Part shown: positions 25,732 to 34,321 of the stretch, one piece after another | How positions within the stretch are numbered: the stretch's first letter is position 1 | How the letters are laid out: every line of letters begins with the position of its first letter | Source: Synechococcus sp. CC9902 | GTDB lineage: Bacteria; Cyanobacteriota; Cyanobacteriia; PCC-6307; Cyanobiaceae | Assembly: GCF_000012505.1 (NCBI RefSeq) | Contig: NC_007513.1 | Coordinates: forward strand, 930,001 to 994,000 | DNA length: 64,000 nucleotides | Direction: 5' to 3' | Made by a program: the position numbers and the translations under genes | Notes under the pieces: generated by a model | Told to the model about the DNA's origin: nothing | The model's input: only the letters and a program-made list of their open reading frames with translations | Databases searched by the model: none

Positions 25732-26011
25732 CGCGTCCCGGTACGTGGTGTGATGAGACTATCACCATGTAAAAGCTTGTGTCTTATTTGGTGGAATTTC
25801 TGGCGTTTCTGCAGGAATTATGCTAAGGCGGCATTTTTCGGCTTTGGACCTTTTCGGGTTGCGGCCAGCGCGCCATCACCGTTGTAGACGTCCGATATTG
25901 ATAGTGTTGTTCCGACGTAAAAATATGGCTGTCAAGGTTCTAATTTTAATCAATATCTATATCGTCTACTAATTTTTTTGACCCTCCAAATCTTAAGTTG
26001 TTACCAGCTCA

Positions 26012-26176
26012 TTAATAAATAATTTGTTCTTGAATTCGAAGTGTTTCGTAGGCTTGCCAAAGTCCAACGACTTCGGCGCATTGCGATTGTTTGTTGCACA
26101 CTCGATACCGACCATTACCCACGGCATCAATGGTTGAACCCTTAGAGGTGGCGCAGATTCGGCTGATGAAAGACAT
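26012..26176 (-). CDS. 54-residue conserved-looking protein
   Basis: ATG at 26174-26176, stop TAA 26012-26014. Product MSFISRICATSKGSTIDAVG, then NGRYRVCNKQSQCAEVVGLW, ending QAYETLRIQEQIIY. A longer overlapping minus-strand frame (25993-26211) has poorer composition, so this shorter frame is taken as the real one. Three Cys, short beta then helical end. Function unknown. Confidence 0.6.
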   Translation of the reverse strand: MSFISRICATSKGSTIDAVGNGRYRVCNKQSQCAEVVGLWQAYETLRIQEQIIY

Positions 26177-26394
26177 GAGACGTTGTGCTCTGTCTTTTGG
26201 TTTACTCCCAATGGGCGGTCACTTGCTAGAAAATGTTTTAGTTCGATATGACTACCATGAATAAATAAAAATTTTTATCGACTTTCCTGTTTTTGCTTGG
26301 GGTTGATTGGCTCAAGCCATCATTCGAGTTCTCGCCAAAACCAAAATGAGATTCTTTCCTGACTATCGCCTGTTCTCGTGTTTGAGTCATTGTC

Positions 26395-26631
26395 ATGACT
26401 GATGCCTCTGGTCAGGAGCTCGGACGGTTTCTTCAGCTTTTGGGGCGTGATTCACGACTCCAGGTTCAAGTTCGTGCTTGCATCACAGCCGATGAGGTTG
26501 CTCTTATTGCGCAGGGCTATGGCTTTGCAGTCACGGGTGATCAACTCTTGTTGGCGTCGGGTCGACATGAGTATGGCGTCACTATCGAGCGAGTTGACCA
26601 TCCAGGTGAATATCCTGGCCGTTATTACTAA
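26395..26631 (+). CDS. Nif11-like leader-peptide family protein
   Basis: 78 residues. The helical core GRFLQLLGRDSRLQVQVRAC, ITADEVALIAQGYGFAVTGD resembles the Nif11 domain, which in picocyanobacteria occurs in lanthipeptide (prochlorosin) precursors and in stand-alone proteins. Here the C terminus after the domain is short (ERVDHPGEYPGRYY), with no Gly-Gly cleavage site and no Cys/Ser/Thr-rich core peptide, so it is more likely a stand-alone Nif11-like protein. No modification enzyme is nearby. Confidence 0.75.
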   Translation: MTDASGQELGRFLQLLGRDSRLQVQVRACITADEVALIAQGYGFAVTGDQLLLASGRHEYGVTIERVDHPGEYPGRYY

Positions 26632-26762
26632 TTACCGAAAGCTTTTCTTGGGGTGCGTTTGATGTTGTATTCATTGGACCTCTAAATATCCTGTTTAGTT
26701 CACATCTCTGCAGCTATTTTTGTGTTTAATAGCTGAACATTGCTTCATTCTAACATGATGTA

Positions 26763-26861
26763 ATGTGGATAAAAGTAAGCAAAGGCGATCAAAGCCTTGC
26801 AGTCGCCTTCGTGGCTGGTCTCGATGAAATTTATGTCTATAACAGTAACTATACTGACTAA
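26763..26861 (+). CDS. Possible 32-residue peptide
   Basis: ATG at 26763 right after an in-frame TAA. MWIKVSKGDQSLAVAFVAGL continues DEIYVYNSNYTD; a strand-like pattern with no strange composition. No ribosome-binding site. Listed because the 26632-26952 stretch has nothing else. Confidence 0.28.
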   Translation: MWIKVSKGDQSLAVAFVAGLDEIYVYNSNYTD

Positions 26862-26952
26862 CCAATCCATATTTTTCGGCTAATAACTGGCAAGATTTTA
26901 AGGCTGCTATTTCCTTTTGTCTGCATATTGATTGTTCAATCGAACGGTTGTC

Positions 26953-27141
26953 TCAATTTGTTGGTGGTTGATTGGAAAGCGTTTCTGCAAATTCTCGTAG
27001 GGCTGTCGCAGCTATATCCGGAGTTGTTTTGTACTTGGTCGACCAATTGTCAATGAGCTGGTGAAGGTCTTGCCACATGTCAATCATCGAAAGCGGCTCA
27101 AATCCTCTCTCTGTTCCTGCTTCATCCTCTGATCTGGCCAT
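26953..27141 (-). CDS. Small helical hypothetical protein
   Basis: 62 residues from the ATG at 27141 (MARSEDEAGTERGFEPLSMI). It contains MWQDLHQLIDNWSTKYKTTP and ATALREFAETLSNQ, an amphipathic two-helix layout. The frame is open further upstream to 27255 but that part overlaps the divergent SDR gene. Function unknown. Confidence 0.6.
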   Translation of the reverse strand: MARSEDEAGTERGFEPLSMIDMWQDLHQLIDNWSTKYKTTPDIAATALREFAETLSNQPPTN

Positions 27142-27217
27142 GAATTCATTCCGATCTCTCCGTCCATGATCGCAAGACGTCGCCAGGAGAGGATATGGCG
27201 AGTTCGATCGATCAGTC

Positions 27218-27883
27218 ATGGCAACGGTTCTCGTAACGGGTGCAAATCGCGGCATTGGATTGGAATACTGTCGACAACTCGCTGCTCGTGGCGATTATGT
27301 CATTGCTGTCTGCCGTAAAGCTGGTCGAGAACTCGACTCGTTAGGGGTACAAATCGAAGCCGGAATTGAACTTACTGATGCGTCAGCGATCGATGAACTG
27401 ATGTCTCGTCTCAATCATCAGTCTCTGGATGGCGTCATCCTCAATGCCGGTATTTTGCACTTCAATGGTTTGCATGATTTGGATGTTGAGGCCATCCGTC
27501 AGCAGTTTGAGGTCAATGCTCTTGCACCTTTACGTCTTGCGAGCATCTTGACCTCCAATCTTTCTAGGGGGTCTTGGATTGCACTCACGACCAGTCGTAT
27601 GGGATCCATTGCTGATAACACTTCCGGTGGATCCTATGGATATCGGATGTCTAAAGCTGCCTTAAATATTGCCGGTAAGTCATTGGCGATCGATCTCAAG
27701 CCGAAGGGCATTGCTGTCGCCATTCTTCACCCAGGCTTGGTGGCGACCCGGATGATCAATTTCAATCCCAATGGAACCAGCCCTCAACAGTCGGTTGAAG
27801 GTTTGCTGCAACGGATTGATGCTTTAACGCTTGAAACGTCTGGCTCGTTTTGGCATGCAAACGGCGATGCACTGCCTTGGTAG
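27218..27883 (+). CDS. Short-chain dehydrogenase/reductase
   Basis: 221 residues, classical SDR. Cofactor loop VLVTGANRGIGLEYCRQLAA (TGxxxGIG), NNAG equivalent LNAGIL, catalytic Ser in TTSRMGSI and the YxxxK pair in YGYRMSKAALN. The Arg after the first strand (AVCRKAG) hints at NADPH. The C-terminal HPGLVATRM and short length resemble the CsgA/C-factor branch. Substrate unknown. Confidence 0.92.
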   Translation: MATVLVTGANRGIGLEYCRQLAARGDYVIAVCRKAGRELDSLGVQIEAGIELTDASAIDELMSRLNHQSLDGVILNAGILHFNGLHDLDVEAIRQQFEVNALAPLRLASILTSNLSRGSWIALTTSRMGSIADNTSGGSYGYRMSKAALNIAGKSLAIDLKPKGIAVAILHPGLVATRMINFNPNGTSPQQSVEGLLQRIDALTLETSGSFWHANGDALPW

Positions 27884-27928
27884 TTCATCTCAGCCTTAGA
27901 TTCAGCGTTGTGGTGATTAAGGCAGCCC

Positions 27929-28699
27929 ATGGGCTTTGATCCCCGGCAATGGTCGTCCGCTCCCCATCCCAGCCAACGCCAACGCGTCACCAGCAATGTT
28001 GAGTCTTTGCTGGTTGAAAACGATGCTCTCCGTCAAGAAGTGCGTCGGCTTCGGGCAGAGCTTGATCGCCTCCGTACACGTCAAGATCGACAACATCGCT
28101 ATCAGTCATCACAAACGGTTGATGACACGACCGAAGTTTCAAGACTTACGGCCTCTCAAATTGCTGATTGGGGCCAAGTTCTGACTCAACAGGTTGGGTG
28201 GGGGGATCTTCGTCTTCGTTGCTTAACCGCCTTGATCGAGCGATTGAACCGCAGTAGTTTTCATCCCCAACTGAATCTCTATCAGCGTTTAGATCGTCTA
28301 ATGCCAGGTTTTGGCACCGAGCTACTAGCCGCCACAACCGGTTCATTGTCCAAGAAACGTGCAGCGGTTTTGGCTGCTTTTGCTTTCTATGGTGTCCGTG
28401 CGAGTGAATGGCTGGATGAAGACCCACAACGCGTTGTCCACGAACTTTTAAGCCGTCAGGAGACCACGCGAGCGAGTCGAAGGACGAGGAGTGATCGACG
28501 TTCCTCCGATCGCAAGCGACCAGGATCATTGGATGCGCGATCGATTGCCTATGAAACTTTGGGGCTTGAGCCCGGTGCCTCGCTGCATGAGATCAAGCAG
28601 GCCCACCGTCGTCTTGTAAAGCAGCATCACCCGGATTTAGGGGGCTCCGCAGAATCCTTTTGTCAGATCAATGAGGCTTACCAGCTGTTAATGCGCTAG
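27929..28699 (+). CDS. J-domain protein with C-terminal DnaJ domain
   Basis: 256 residues. An N-terminal coiled coil (NVESLLVENDALRQEVRRLR) is followed by a helical middle region and a basic Arg/Ser linker (DRRSSDRKRPG). The C-terminal 55 residues are a J domain: YETLGLEPGASLHEIKQAHR then KQHHPDLGG with the HPD signature and INEAYQLLMR. No Gly/Phe or zinc-finger region, so it is a class III co-chaperone that would direct DnaK to a specific client. Confidence 0.9.
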   Translation: MGFDPRQWSSAPHPSQRQRVTSNVESLLVENDALRQEVRRLRAELDRLRTRQDRQHRYQSSQTVDDTTEVSRLTASQIADWGQVLTQQVGWGDLRLRCLTALIERLNRSSFHPQLNLYQRLDRLMPGFGTELLAATTGSLSKKRAAVLAAFAFYGVRASEWLDEDPQRVVHELLSRQETTRASRRTRSDRRSSDRKRPGSLDARSIAYETLGLEPGASLHEIKQAHRRLVKQHHPDLGGSAESFCQINEAYQLLMR

Positions 28700-28833
28700 G
28701 ACAAAGTGACTTATGAATATCCCGCGATATATACAAATCTGAATGCAATCCTGCTGTCATTTTATTGTTGAAAGCTAAATAGTTTTTGCGTTGTCAAAAC
28801 TTTTAAAAGTGATCTCTAGATTAATTTTTGGTG

Positions 28834-28953
28834 TTATTTGTCTTTGTTTTGGGAGGGTAAGTCGGATGGTTGAATCAAGACGTAGACGACTGCGACGGTA
28901 AAGACGATTCCAACAACGACTAGGGCGATAATGGCTGAAGAATAATCTGTCAT
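28834..28953 (-). CDS. 39-residue single-helix membrane peptide
   Basis: ATG at 28951-28953, stop TAA 28834-28836. Helix SAIIALVVVGIVFTVAVVYV with a polar tail LIQPSDLPSQNKDK. The layout resembles low-mass subunits of thylakoid complexes but no specific match is recognised. Confidence 0.55.
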   Translation of the reverse strand: MTDYSSAIIALVVVGIVFTVAVVYVLIQPSDLPSQNKDK

Positions 28954-29014
28954 TGTTGTTTGATCTCAATTTAACTATTTTACCACCTTAAAAAAGCGAC
29001 AATCAAGATGGTGA

Positions 29015-29206
29015 TCAGTTGAAATCGTTCAATTCATCATGTTGAATAGAGATTAGCCTCTGACGCTCAAAAATGAGTTGACGTAATTTTTCAGCATTTT
29101 GCTTGTTTTCTCCTTCCGTCCAGTGATGCGGATGAGCTAACCGCGATTCGAGCTCAGCTATGTGGTTTTTAAGATTGCGCGCTTGGCCCTCGGAGCCTGA
29201 GACCAT
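29015..29206 (-). CDS. Small coiled-coil protein
   Basis: 63 residues, almost entirely helical: RNLKNHIAELESRLAHPHHW then NKQNAEKLRQLIFERQRLIS. Ends acidic (DELNDFN). ATG at 29204-29206. No recognised family. Confidence 0.6.
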   Translation of the reverse strand: MVSGSEGQARNLKNHIAELESRLAHPHHWTEGENKQNAEKLRQLIFERQRLISIQHDELNDFN

Positions 29207-29449
29207 GCACAGTATGACTCTTTTTTGAATGGGATGGTGTTGCGAATCGTGTGAGAGGCAAAGGTGCTCAGTTCATAATGTGTTTGTCACAGAGTTGGGG
29301 AGCTTCGTCTGAGCAAAATCACAACTCAATAATCGTTGACTGCATGTTCCAGTCAGGGCGAATCAGTTTTGATGTTGTTTTGTGATCCAAATCAGCTGCA
29401 ATAACGAAGTTGAAGCTTAGGCGTCTGGAAAGAAGGCCATGGTTGAGTC

Positions 29450-29650
29450 ATGAGCATGAGCCTTGAACGAGTCGTCGCGCGCGGTACAGCACGCAGCCTG
29501 ATTAATGGTTCGTCCGCACCGAGCTACGAGATGGTGATCAGTCTCTACAAACTGTTGATGCTTGAAGGTGATGCCGTTTTGGCTGCAGGTTTGTTGGACT
29601 TGGTCGCTTCCATGGATCTTTCTGAGGTTGAAAACAGCACCCACGTCTAG
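29450..29650 (+). CDS. Small helical hypothetical protein
   Basis: 66 residues starting MSMSLERVVARGTARSLING; a second ATG two codons later is possible. Continues SYEMVISLYKLLMLEGDAVL then AGLLDLVASMDLSEVENSTHV. It has some general resemblance to the paralog family B (VxAL+LL..DG) but too little to include. Function unknown. Confidence 0.6.
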   Translation: MSMSLERVVARGTARSLINGSSAPSYEMVISLYKLLMLEGDAVLAAGLLDLVASMDLSEVENSTHV

Positions 29651-29778
29651 TTTCAATGGTTTCCACTGGTCGACTGAGGCTTTCATACGCCTGTTCAGAG
29701 ATACAGTTCGCCCACGCTTATCTCACCTGCTACCGACTGAGTCTTATTGTGAGATCAATGCTTTTGTGAGGTGCTGCA

Positions 29779-29946
29779 ATGGTCGTTCTTGCATGGGCTA
29801 CCGCGATGTCGGTGATCCCCTCACTTCCAGGTGCGGATCTTGGATTGTTTCGGCAGTTGAACCAGGAGCTTGGGGCGTTATGTCAGGCTCCGCCTTCGCA
29901 GGCTGTGAAGGTTTGTCGTTTGCATGCTCGACTCGTTCGTCGTTAG
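29779..29946 (+). CDS. 55-residue hypothetical protein
   Basis: ATG at 29779 with GAGGTG at 29767-29772 as ribosome-binding site. Product MVVLAWATAMSVIPSLPGAD, then LFRQLNQELGALCQAPPSQA and a basic end VCRLHARLVRR. The first 17 residues are hydrophobic and may be a signal or anchor. A longer overlapping frame (29562-30062) is rejected. Confidence 0.6.
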   Translation: MVVLAWATAMSVIPSLPGADLGLFRQLNQELGALCQAPPSQAVKVCRLHARLVRR

Positions 29947-30058
29947 CAAAATGTTTTTTAAGAATTCTTCCCATCGTCTTTTATTGTCTGCCACTCGGTA
30001 TTTCAGTGAGACGTACGAGAGATAAACGACGGATCCGAGTTGCTGTTAAAGGGTTACG

Positions 30059-30223
30059 TTAGAAATTATTGTTAATTTGTGGGTCGAGCAACCATTCTCG
30101 CCATTCCTGCGTAAGCGCGTAGCTTTCCTCGAATTGCTCCAGATCATCGAGCTTAAGTATTTGCTTCCAGACGTCTCTTGTGAGTTGTTGTCTAAGCGCT
30201 ATCTGCGAGGTTGTTCTTTTCAT
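30059..30223 (-). CDS. 54-residue hypothetical protein
   Basis: ATG at 30221-30223, stop TAA 30059-30061. Charged helical product: TSQIALRQQLTRDVWKQILK, LDDLEQFEESYALTQEWREW, then LLDPQINNNF. Good protein composition; 85 bases from the next minus-strand gene. Function unknown. Confidence 0.6.
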   Translation of the reverse strand: MKRTTSQIALRQQLTRDVWKQILKLDDLEQFEESYALTQEWREWLLDPQINNNF

Positions 30224-30308
30224 GTTGCGTGAAGCAAAGTGTAAAAATTAAATTCATTTTTATACGATTGAAAGAGATGCCTTTCATCTTTCCTGCTGGG
30301 TTGGATTT

Positions 30309-30539
30309 TTATGGGTTAACTTTTTTGGAATTAATTTCGCTTTGCATGATCTGCATGAGGCGTTCCGGCGATTTGTATTGTCTAGGAAGTGAGTGATGTA
30401 ATTTTTCTAGCCGTTCCCAGCACACTGTCCTTCTAAGTCGCTCTGGCTTTTGACCATCTCGAAGTAGAAGCTTCATCGCTTTGCAATACAAAGGATACTT
30501 CGCTTCAAGTTCCCCGATTGTCAGTGTTGCTGATTGCAT
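30309..30539 (-). CDS. Small protein of paralog family B (copy 1)
   Basis: 76 residues. YCKAMKLLLRDGQKPERLRR, TVCWERLEKLHHSLPRQYKS and PERLMQIMQ align collinearly with the protein at 32506-32724 (YVKALRLLVADGVKESEARK, SVCWKRLSSLHNALPNVYGT). Shared: LL..DG, VCW+RL..LH..LP..Y..P. A compact three-helix bundle is likely. Function unknown. It sits 2 kb from its paralog on the opposite strand. Confidence 0.75.
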   Translation of the reverse strand: MQSATLTIGELEAKYPLYCKAMKLLLRDGQKPERLRRTVCWERLEKLHHSLPRQYKSPERLMQIMQSEINSKKVNP

Positions 30540-30960
30540 GCTTTAAACCTTTCATTTGTGTACTGTCTCCCAAACCTTGGATTGTCTCTCCTCCCAAAAG
30601 GGGACAGTTGACTTTCCCCTTCAGGGGATGAACGTATTTATCCTACATTGCTGTGATACCCACTGGTTTCTGGCTGGGGTTATTACAACTATCGTGCCCC
30701 TTTTTTTGAGGCCCTCATCGCTGTTTGAGCCACCTCATTGATCTAGGCACTTTTCAATCCCCTTAAATATGCCCTGCTTGTACGGACCAAAATCCTGCCG
30801 GAGGGACGAGTTTTTCAAGTATATATACTCAACATTTTTGGTCGCTTGATGTTTTGTTGTTCCTGCTGTTCCATCCTGTTTTCTCTATGACAACTAACAA
30901 CGTCATCTCCATAACAGTCACAGTTGTTGTAAGGATGGTTGCTCGGCGTATTGAGACCCC

Positions 30961-31647
30961 ATGGACCTCACGCCATACCTTCATGATCCACCGTCATCAG
31001 GTTTTGATGATGCACTGCTGTCTGTAGCTGTCAACGGCAAAATTGCATTGGCGATGCGAGGTCGTTTTTTTCTACGTTGCTTTTGTAAGAGTTTTAGTGA
31101 AAAATCTCATATTGGCTGCGCGGTAACGGATCAAGATCGATGTTTGGAGTACTTGCGTTCTGATGAGTTTGAATTGTTGATTTGTACAGATCAACTTGAG
31201 CGTGGAAATGGTTATGAACTTGTGAGGAGAGCCAAGGAACAACATTCAAATCTCAAGGTTGTTGTTCTTGCTTTGAACGATGAGATCCCAGTTGAATACG
31301 ACAACGCTCCATGGCTCGAAGCTGTTGTTGCTGAAGCAGACATTGTTGAAGACCAAAAACCCCTCGAAGCCGCTGTCTTGGCTGTGATGGGGCACCATTC
31401 CTATCGCAGTCCATCGTTGCGTGGCAGGGAATTGCCCTATCTCAGTTGCCCGCGTCTTACCCCACGTGAGTATGAAGTTTTGGATCGCCTCGCCCGTGGC
31501 ATGACTGATAAGGAAATTGCAGAGGCTTTGGTGGTTAGTGAGCAAACATCAAGGACTTACACCAAGCGTTTGCTCAAAACTCTTGAGGTGAATAACCGTG
31601 TGCAGGCTGTTTTGAAGGGAATGCGATGCGGCATGGTTCAGCTGTAA
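30961..31647 (+). CDS. LuxR/NarL-family transcription regulator with degenerate receiver
   Basis: 228 residues. Residues 20-145 have a response-regulator-like fold (IALAMRGRFFLRCFCKSFSE, FELLICTDQLERGNGYELVR, LKVVVLALN) with an Asp where the phospho-acceptor is expected, but the acidic pair near the N terminus is missing and the final Lys is unclear, so phosphorylation is doubtful. Residues 160-225 are a clean LuxR helix-turn-helix: LTPREYEVLDRLARGMTDKE, IAEALVVSEQTSRTYTKRLL. No sensor kinase is adjacent. Stand-alone transcription factor. Confidence 0.9.
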   Translation: MDLTPYLHDPPSSGFDDALLSVAVNGKIALAMRGRFFLRCFCKSFSEKSHIGCAVTDQDRCLEYLRSDEFELLICTDQLERGNGYELVRRAKEQHSNLKVVVLALNDEIPVEYDNAPWLEAVVAEADIVEDQKPLEAAVLAVMGHHSYRSPSLRGRELPYLSCPRLTPREYEVLDRLARGMTDKEIAEALVVSEQTSRTYTKRLLKTLEVNNRVQAVLKGMRCGMVQL

Positions 31648-31976
31648 TCGTTCATCGATGGATGAATGACAAACTGAATTCTTCAGGCTTTCCTTTGTGA
31701 TCCCAGTTCCCGATGGGATTTGTCGTGTCAATTTTGGATGAAACGTGCGTTCGTTCTCTTCCATTGTTGTCTCATTCTTAGCCGCAAGCGAAGACGTCGC
31801 CTCCCTTTGGGCTCATCGATCTGCTCTCGACTTGACGTCTCCATCGCAGCCCCCAAAGCTGGTTTTGCTCTCTGCATTGCTTTGTTGATGTCCGCTCACC
31901 CTCACCAGAACATGTGCTTACTGCCAAAGCTTGTGGCGATGTGTGAAAATGGTGGTATCCCTTTTGGATTAATTTT
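31648..31976. other. Intergenic region upstream of the RRM gene
   Basis: 330 bases. Open frames on both strands here (31720-31980 plus, 31778-32296 minus) have unlikely composition and no start signal. Genes for RRM proteins in cyanobacteria often have long leaders that govern cold response, so a long leader is plausible; no defined structure could be drawn. Confidence 0.35.
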
Positions 31977-32222
31977 TTGACGATTTTCATTGGTAATCTC
32001 TCCTGGGACGCAGAGAGAGAAGACCTCATCCACTTGTTCAGCCAGTACGGAGAAGTCAGCAAGTGCTCGATGCCCCTCGACCGTGAGACCGGTCGTAAGC
32101 GTGGTTTTGCCTTCGTTGACCTTGGTAATGCTGAGGAAGAAAAAAAAGCCATCGACGATCTCCAGGATGTCGAATTGATGGGACGCGCCATCTCCGTGCG
32201 TGTAGCTGAGCCGCGTCGCTGA
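31977..32222 (+). CDS. RRM-domain RNA-binding protein (Rbp type)
   Basis: 81 residues, one RNA recognition motif. RNP2 is IFIGNLSWD and RNP1 is KRGFAFVDLG, both close to consensus; only a short basic end (RVAEPRR) follows, without the Gly-rich tail of some cyanobacterial Rbps. TTG at 31977 is the only start that gives the full first strand. These proteins bind mRNA and help localise photosystem mRNAs or respond to cold in other cyanobacteria. Confidence 0.93.
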   Translation: MTIFIGNLSWDAEREDLIHLFSQYGEVSKCSMPLDRETGRKRGFAFVDLGNAEEEKKAIDDLQDVELMGRAISVRVAEPRR

Positions 32223-32436
32223 TCAGCGCAGGCCAAAGAACTGCGTTTGGGTTCTTGACTCTGAAATCTGTTCTTGCTTTTCAGAGCATTTCCCATACGC
32301 AGCTTCTGCGAAATTCATGTCATCGATTGATGGCGCCATTTATTTTGTGTAATCTCGGCTGCTCCTGAGCACGGTCGATGGATCTTGCAAAATAAAATTT
32401 TTCCATGCAGCTCGTACCTTCGTTTTGCGTTGAAGA

Positions 32437-32457
32437 AATACCCCATAAGGGGGTATT
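32437..32457. repeat. Perfect 8-base inverted repeat upstream of family B gene
   Basis: AATACCCC at 32437-32444 and GGGGTATT at 32450-32457 with a 5-base loop. No T run follows in either direction within a few bases, so it may be an operator or a leader hairpin of the gene at 32506 rather than a terminator. Confidence 0.45.
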
Positions 32458-32505
32458 GGGATGATGTTTTGTTTGTCTTAATGGTTGTTGCCCGCCAGTT
32501 CGGCG

Positions 32506-32724
32506 ATGTCAAGCATCACCTTCACCAACCAACCGTCTCTTGCTGAGTTGCAGCAGACACACGACGTTTACGTCAAAGCTCTCCGATTGCTTGTCGCTGA
32601 TGGTGTCAAGGAGTCTGAAGCTCGCAAAAGTGTCTGTTGGAAAAGACTGTCGAGTTTGCACAACGCCCTGCCTAACGTCTATGGCACTCCCCAGTCAATG
32701 TTTTTAGCGCTACAAAGGCGTTGA
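32506..32724 (+). CDS. Small protein of paralog family B (copy 2)
   Basis: 72 residues from the ATG at 32506 (MSSITFTNQPSLAELQQTHD). The core YVKALRLLVADGVKESEARK, SVCWKRLSSLHNALPNVYGT, PQSMFLALQ aligns with the copy at 30309-30539. An in-frame start at 32485 is possible. A perfect inverted repeat lies 49 bases upstream. Function unknown. Confidence 0.75.
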   Translation: MSSITFTNQPSLAELQQTHDVYVKALRLLVADGVKESEARKSVCWKRLSSLHNALPNVYGTPQSMFLALQRR

Positions 32725-32918
32725 AGTGACGTGTACCGAAGCCGTTCAGCCAAAAATTTTTAAATTGGTTGATTGATTATCGAAAAAGTTGTTCATAGTG
32801 GTGTTGTATAAATCATATGCTGCTTGTAAGAACAACTCGAGTATTTTGCTGGTTATTTAGCCTGTATTGATGCCTATCGATTACCTGATTCGTTGATAAC
32901 TCAAATTTTATGCAGTTA

Positions 32919-33446
32919 TTAATTGACGACACCGCAGGCCACACGCGCTCCTCCGCCTCCTAATGCTGGTGTATCGCTGTAGGTGTCACCCCCTGCATGA
33001 ACGATTAAGGCGTGGCCCTTGAGATCGTTGGTTATCAGGCGAGGTGCAACGACGCTTGTTTTCGTTGATGCATCGGCATCAACGATTAATTTGCTGAGAT
33101 CGCCTCGATGTCCGCTTGCAAAGGGACCAAGGTGCGTTCCGCTGTTGTCTGGATCCCAATGACCCCCTGCTGCTAGCCCGGCCACTGATTCTCCCTCTGA
33201 GTTGAGAGCTGCTTCACAACTTGGATTGCTGTGAAGATGAAAGCCATGGTCTCCAGTGGTCAGGTTGACTAAGTCAGGAAAAATAACAAGTCCTTGGTCG
33301 CTATCTTTCGCCGTGACTGATCCGATCACGTCCCCAACGCCCTCGGCACTGATGCTCCGCATCGTGATTTGAATTGGTTCCGCGTTGGCCATCGGTGCAG
33401 CGATGAGCCAACAGATCAAACATAAAATGGTGAGGAATGGCTGCAT
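32919..33446 (-). CDS. sodC: Superoxide dismutase [Cu-Zn], secreted
   Basis: 175 residues with a signal peptide (residues 1-22, LTILCLICWLIAAPMANA). Converts superoxide to peroxide and oxygen in the periplasm. Copper and zinc ligands appear in order: GDHGFHLHSNPSCEA, GGHWDPDNSGTHLGPFASGH, RGDL and GHALIVHAGGDTYSD; the Cys pair (NPSCEA and RVACGVVN) forms the usual disulfide. Length is normal. Confidence 0.96.
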   Translation of the reverse strand: MQPFLTILCLICWLIAAPMANAEPIQITMRSISAEGVGDVIGSVTAKDSDQGLVIFPDLVNLTTGDHGFHLHSNPSCEAALNSEGESVAGLAAGGHWDPDNSGTHLGPFASGHRGDLSKLIVDADASTKTSVVAPRLITNDLKGHALIVHAGGDTYSDTPALGGGGARVACGVVN

Positions 33447-33528
33447 GGGGGGTTGGGCCAGGCGAATTCATTGTGGCGTCATCATCCAGATTCTGTTGTG
33501 TTGCCTCGACTATCGAAATGCCCACTGC

Positions 33529-33654
33529 ATGGGAGAAAGCCTGATCCTGTTGATTTTTCTCACCTTGGCGGGCGCTCGGCAGCTGATTGAGTTGATGATC
33601 TGGGAGGATGCAGCTCAGATTGGCGTCCTTGATGCCCCCTTGTGCCATTCATGA
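33529..33654 (+). CDS. Possible 41-residue membrane peptide
   Basis: ATG at 33529, product GESLILLIFLTLAGARQLIE then LMIWEDAAQIGVLDAPLCHS. Its TGA (33652-33654) overlaps the ATG of the following gene as TGATG, which supports translational coupling. Plausible but unproven. Confidence 0.45.
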   Translation: MGESLILLIFLTLAGARQLIELMIWEDAAQIGVLDAPLCHS

Positions 33655-33887
33655 TGTGGGAATACACCCAATTGCGCTTTGTTCCAAGGGGTAAGTCTTG
33701 GACGGGTGAAATTGAGGAGCTATGGCTTGATGATCAACAACTGATTTCTAGAAGCCAACCTCAACGAGATGTCAGTTTGATTGGTCTCATGAATGAACTT
33801 GGGCAGCAGGGTTGGGAACTCGTGGCTTATGCCCAGCCATTTACGGGCTATCACGGTGGGTGCTACACATTTAAACGACAGAAGTAA
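33654..33887 (+). CDS. DUF4177-like small protein
   Basis: 77 residues starting MWEYTQLRFVPRGKSWTGEI. It has the short alpha/beta pattern WEYTQLRF ... LIGLMNELGQQGWELVAYAQ ... GCYTFKRQK seen in DUF4177 proteins (strand, helix LNxLGxxGWELV, strand). Function unknown. Two in-frame ATGs just upstream are possible starts. Confidence 0.75.
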   Translation: MWEYTQLRFVPRGKSWTGEIEELWLDDQQLISRSQPQRDVSLIGLMNELGQQGWELVAYAQPFTGYHGGCYTFKRQK

Positions 33888-34000
33888 ACGTGTTTCTTCT
33901 TGTATTTGTCCTTTCTAAACCAACGTTATTGATCTATTAAACGCCGTTTTCTAGAAATTATCGACGGTTATGAGTGTTTTTGGCTTTTGCAGACCAACGG

Positions 34001-34321
34001 ATGTCCAATCACCATTTCAATAAAAAGCTCGAGCGTGAGTTTGAAATGGCCAAAGACCAGGGCCGTTGGCTTAGCGATGATGAACAGAAAGTTCTTGATC
34101 AACGTAAGGAGATTCGCTCCAAATTAATTGTCCTTACTGGGGTTTGTTGTCTGTTGCCCCCTCTTTGGCCTTTCGCCTTTGGTTTAACACTTTACCTCCT
34201 TTTCCCGAAAACAATCTCCCGAGTTGGAGTTGTTGCAACTGTTTTTTTTCTCCTAAGTTCTTTGGTTGCAATGGGAATTCTTATCTTCTTGCTCTTGGGG
34301 CTGTTTAATACTTTCTTTTAG
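34001..34321 (+). CDS. Two-helix membrane protein
   Basis: 106 residues from the ATG at 34001 (MSNHHFNKKLEREFEMAKDQ). Cytoplasmic charged N-terminal 45 residues, then helices LIVLTGVCCLLPPLWPFAFG and a second long hydrophobic region (VVATVFFLLSSLVAMGILIF). Function unknown. Terminal Phe-rich end. Confidence 0.65.
   Translation: MSNHHFNKKLEREFEMAKDQGRWLSDDEQKVLDQRKEIRSKLIVLTGVCCLLPPLWPFAFGLTLYLLFPKTISRVGVVATVFFLLSSLVAMGILIFLLLGLFNTFF

Noticed and set aside
25993-26211. 72-codon minus-strand frame
   Set aside because: The overlapping frame 26012-26176 has more protein-like content.
29562-30062. 166-codon plus-strand frame
   Set aside because: Overlaps two shorter, better frames (29450-29650 and 29779-29946); Cys- and Arg-rich mixture looks like an out-of-frame reading.
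31778-32296. 172-codon minus-strand frame opposite the RRM gene
   Set aside because: Antisense to a clear RRM coding sequence and of unusual composition.
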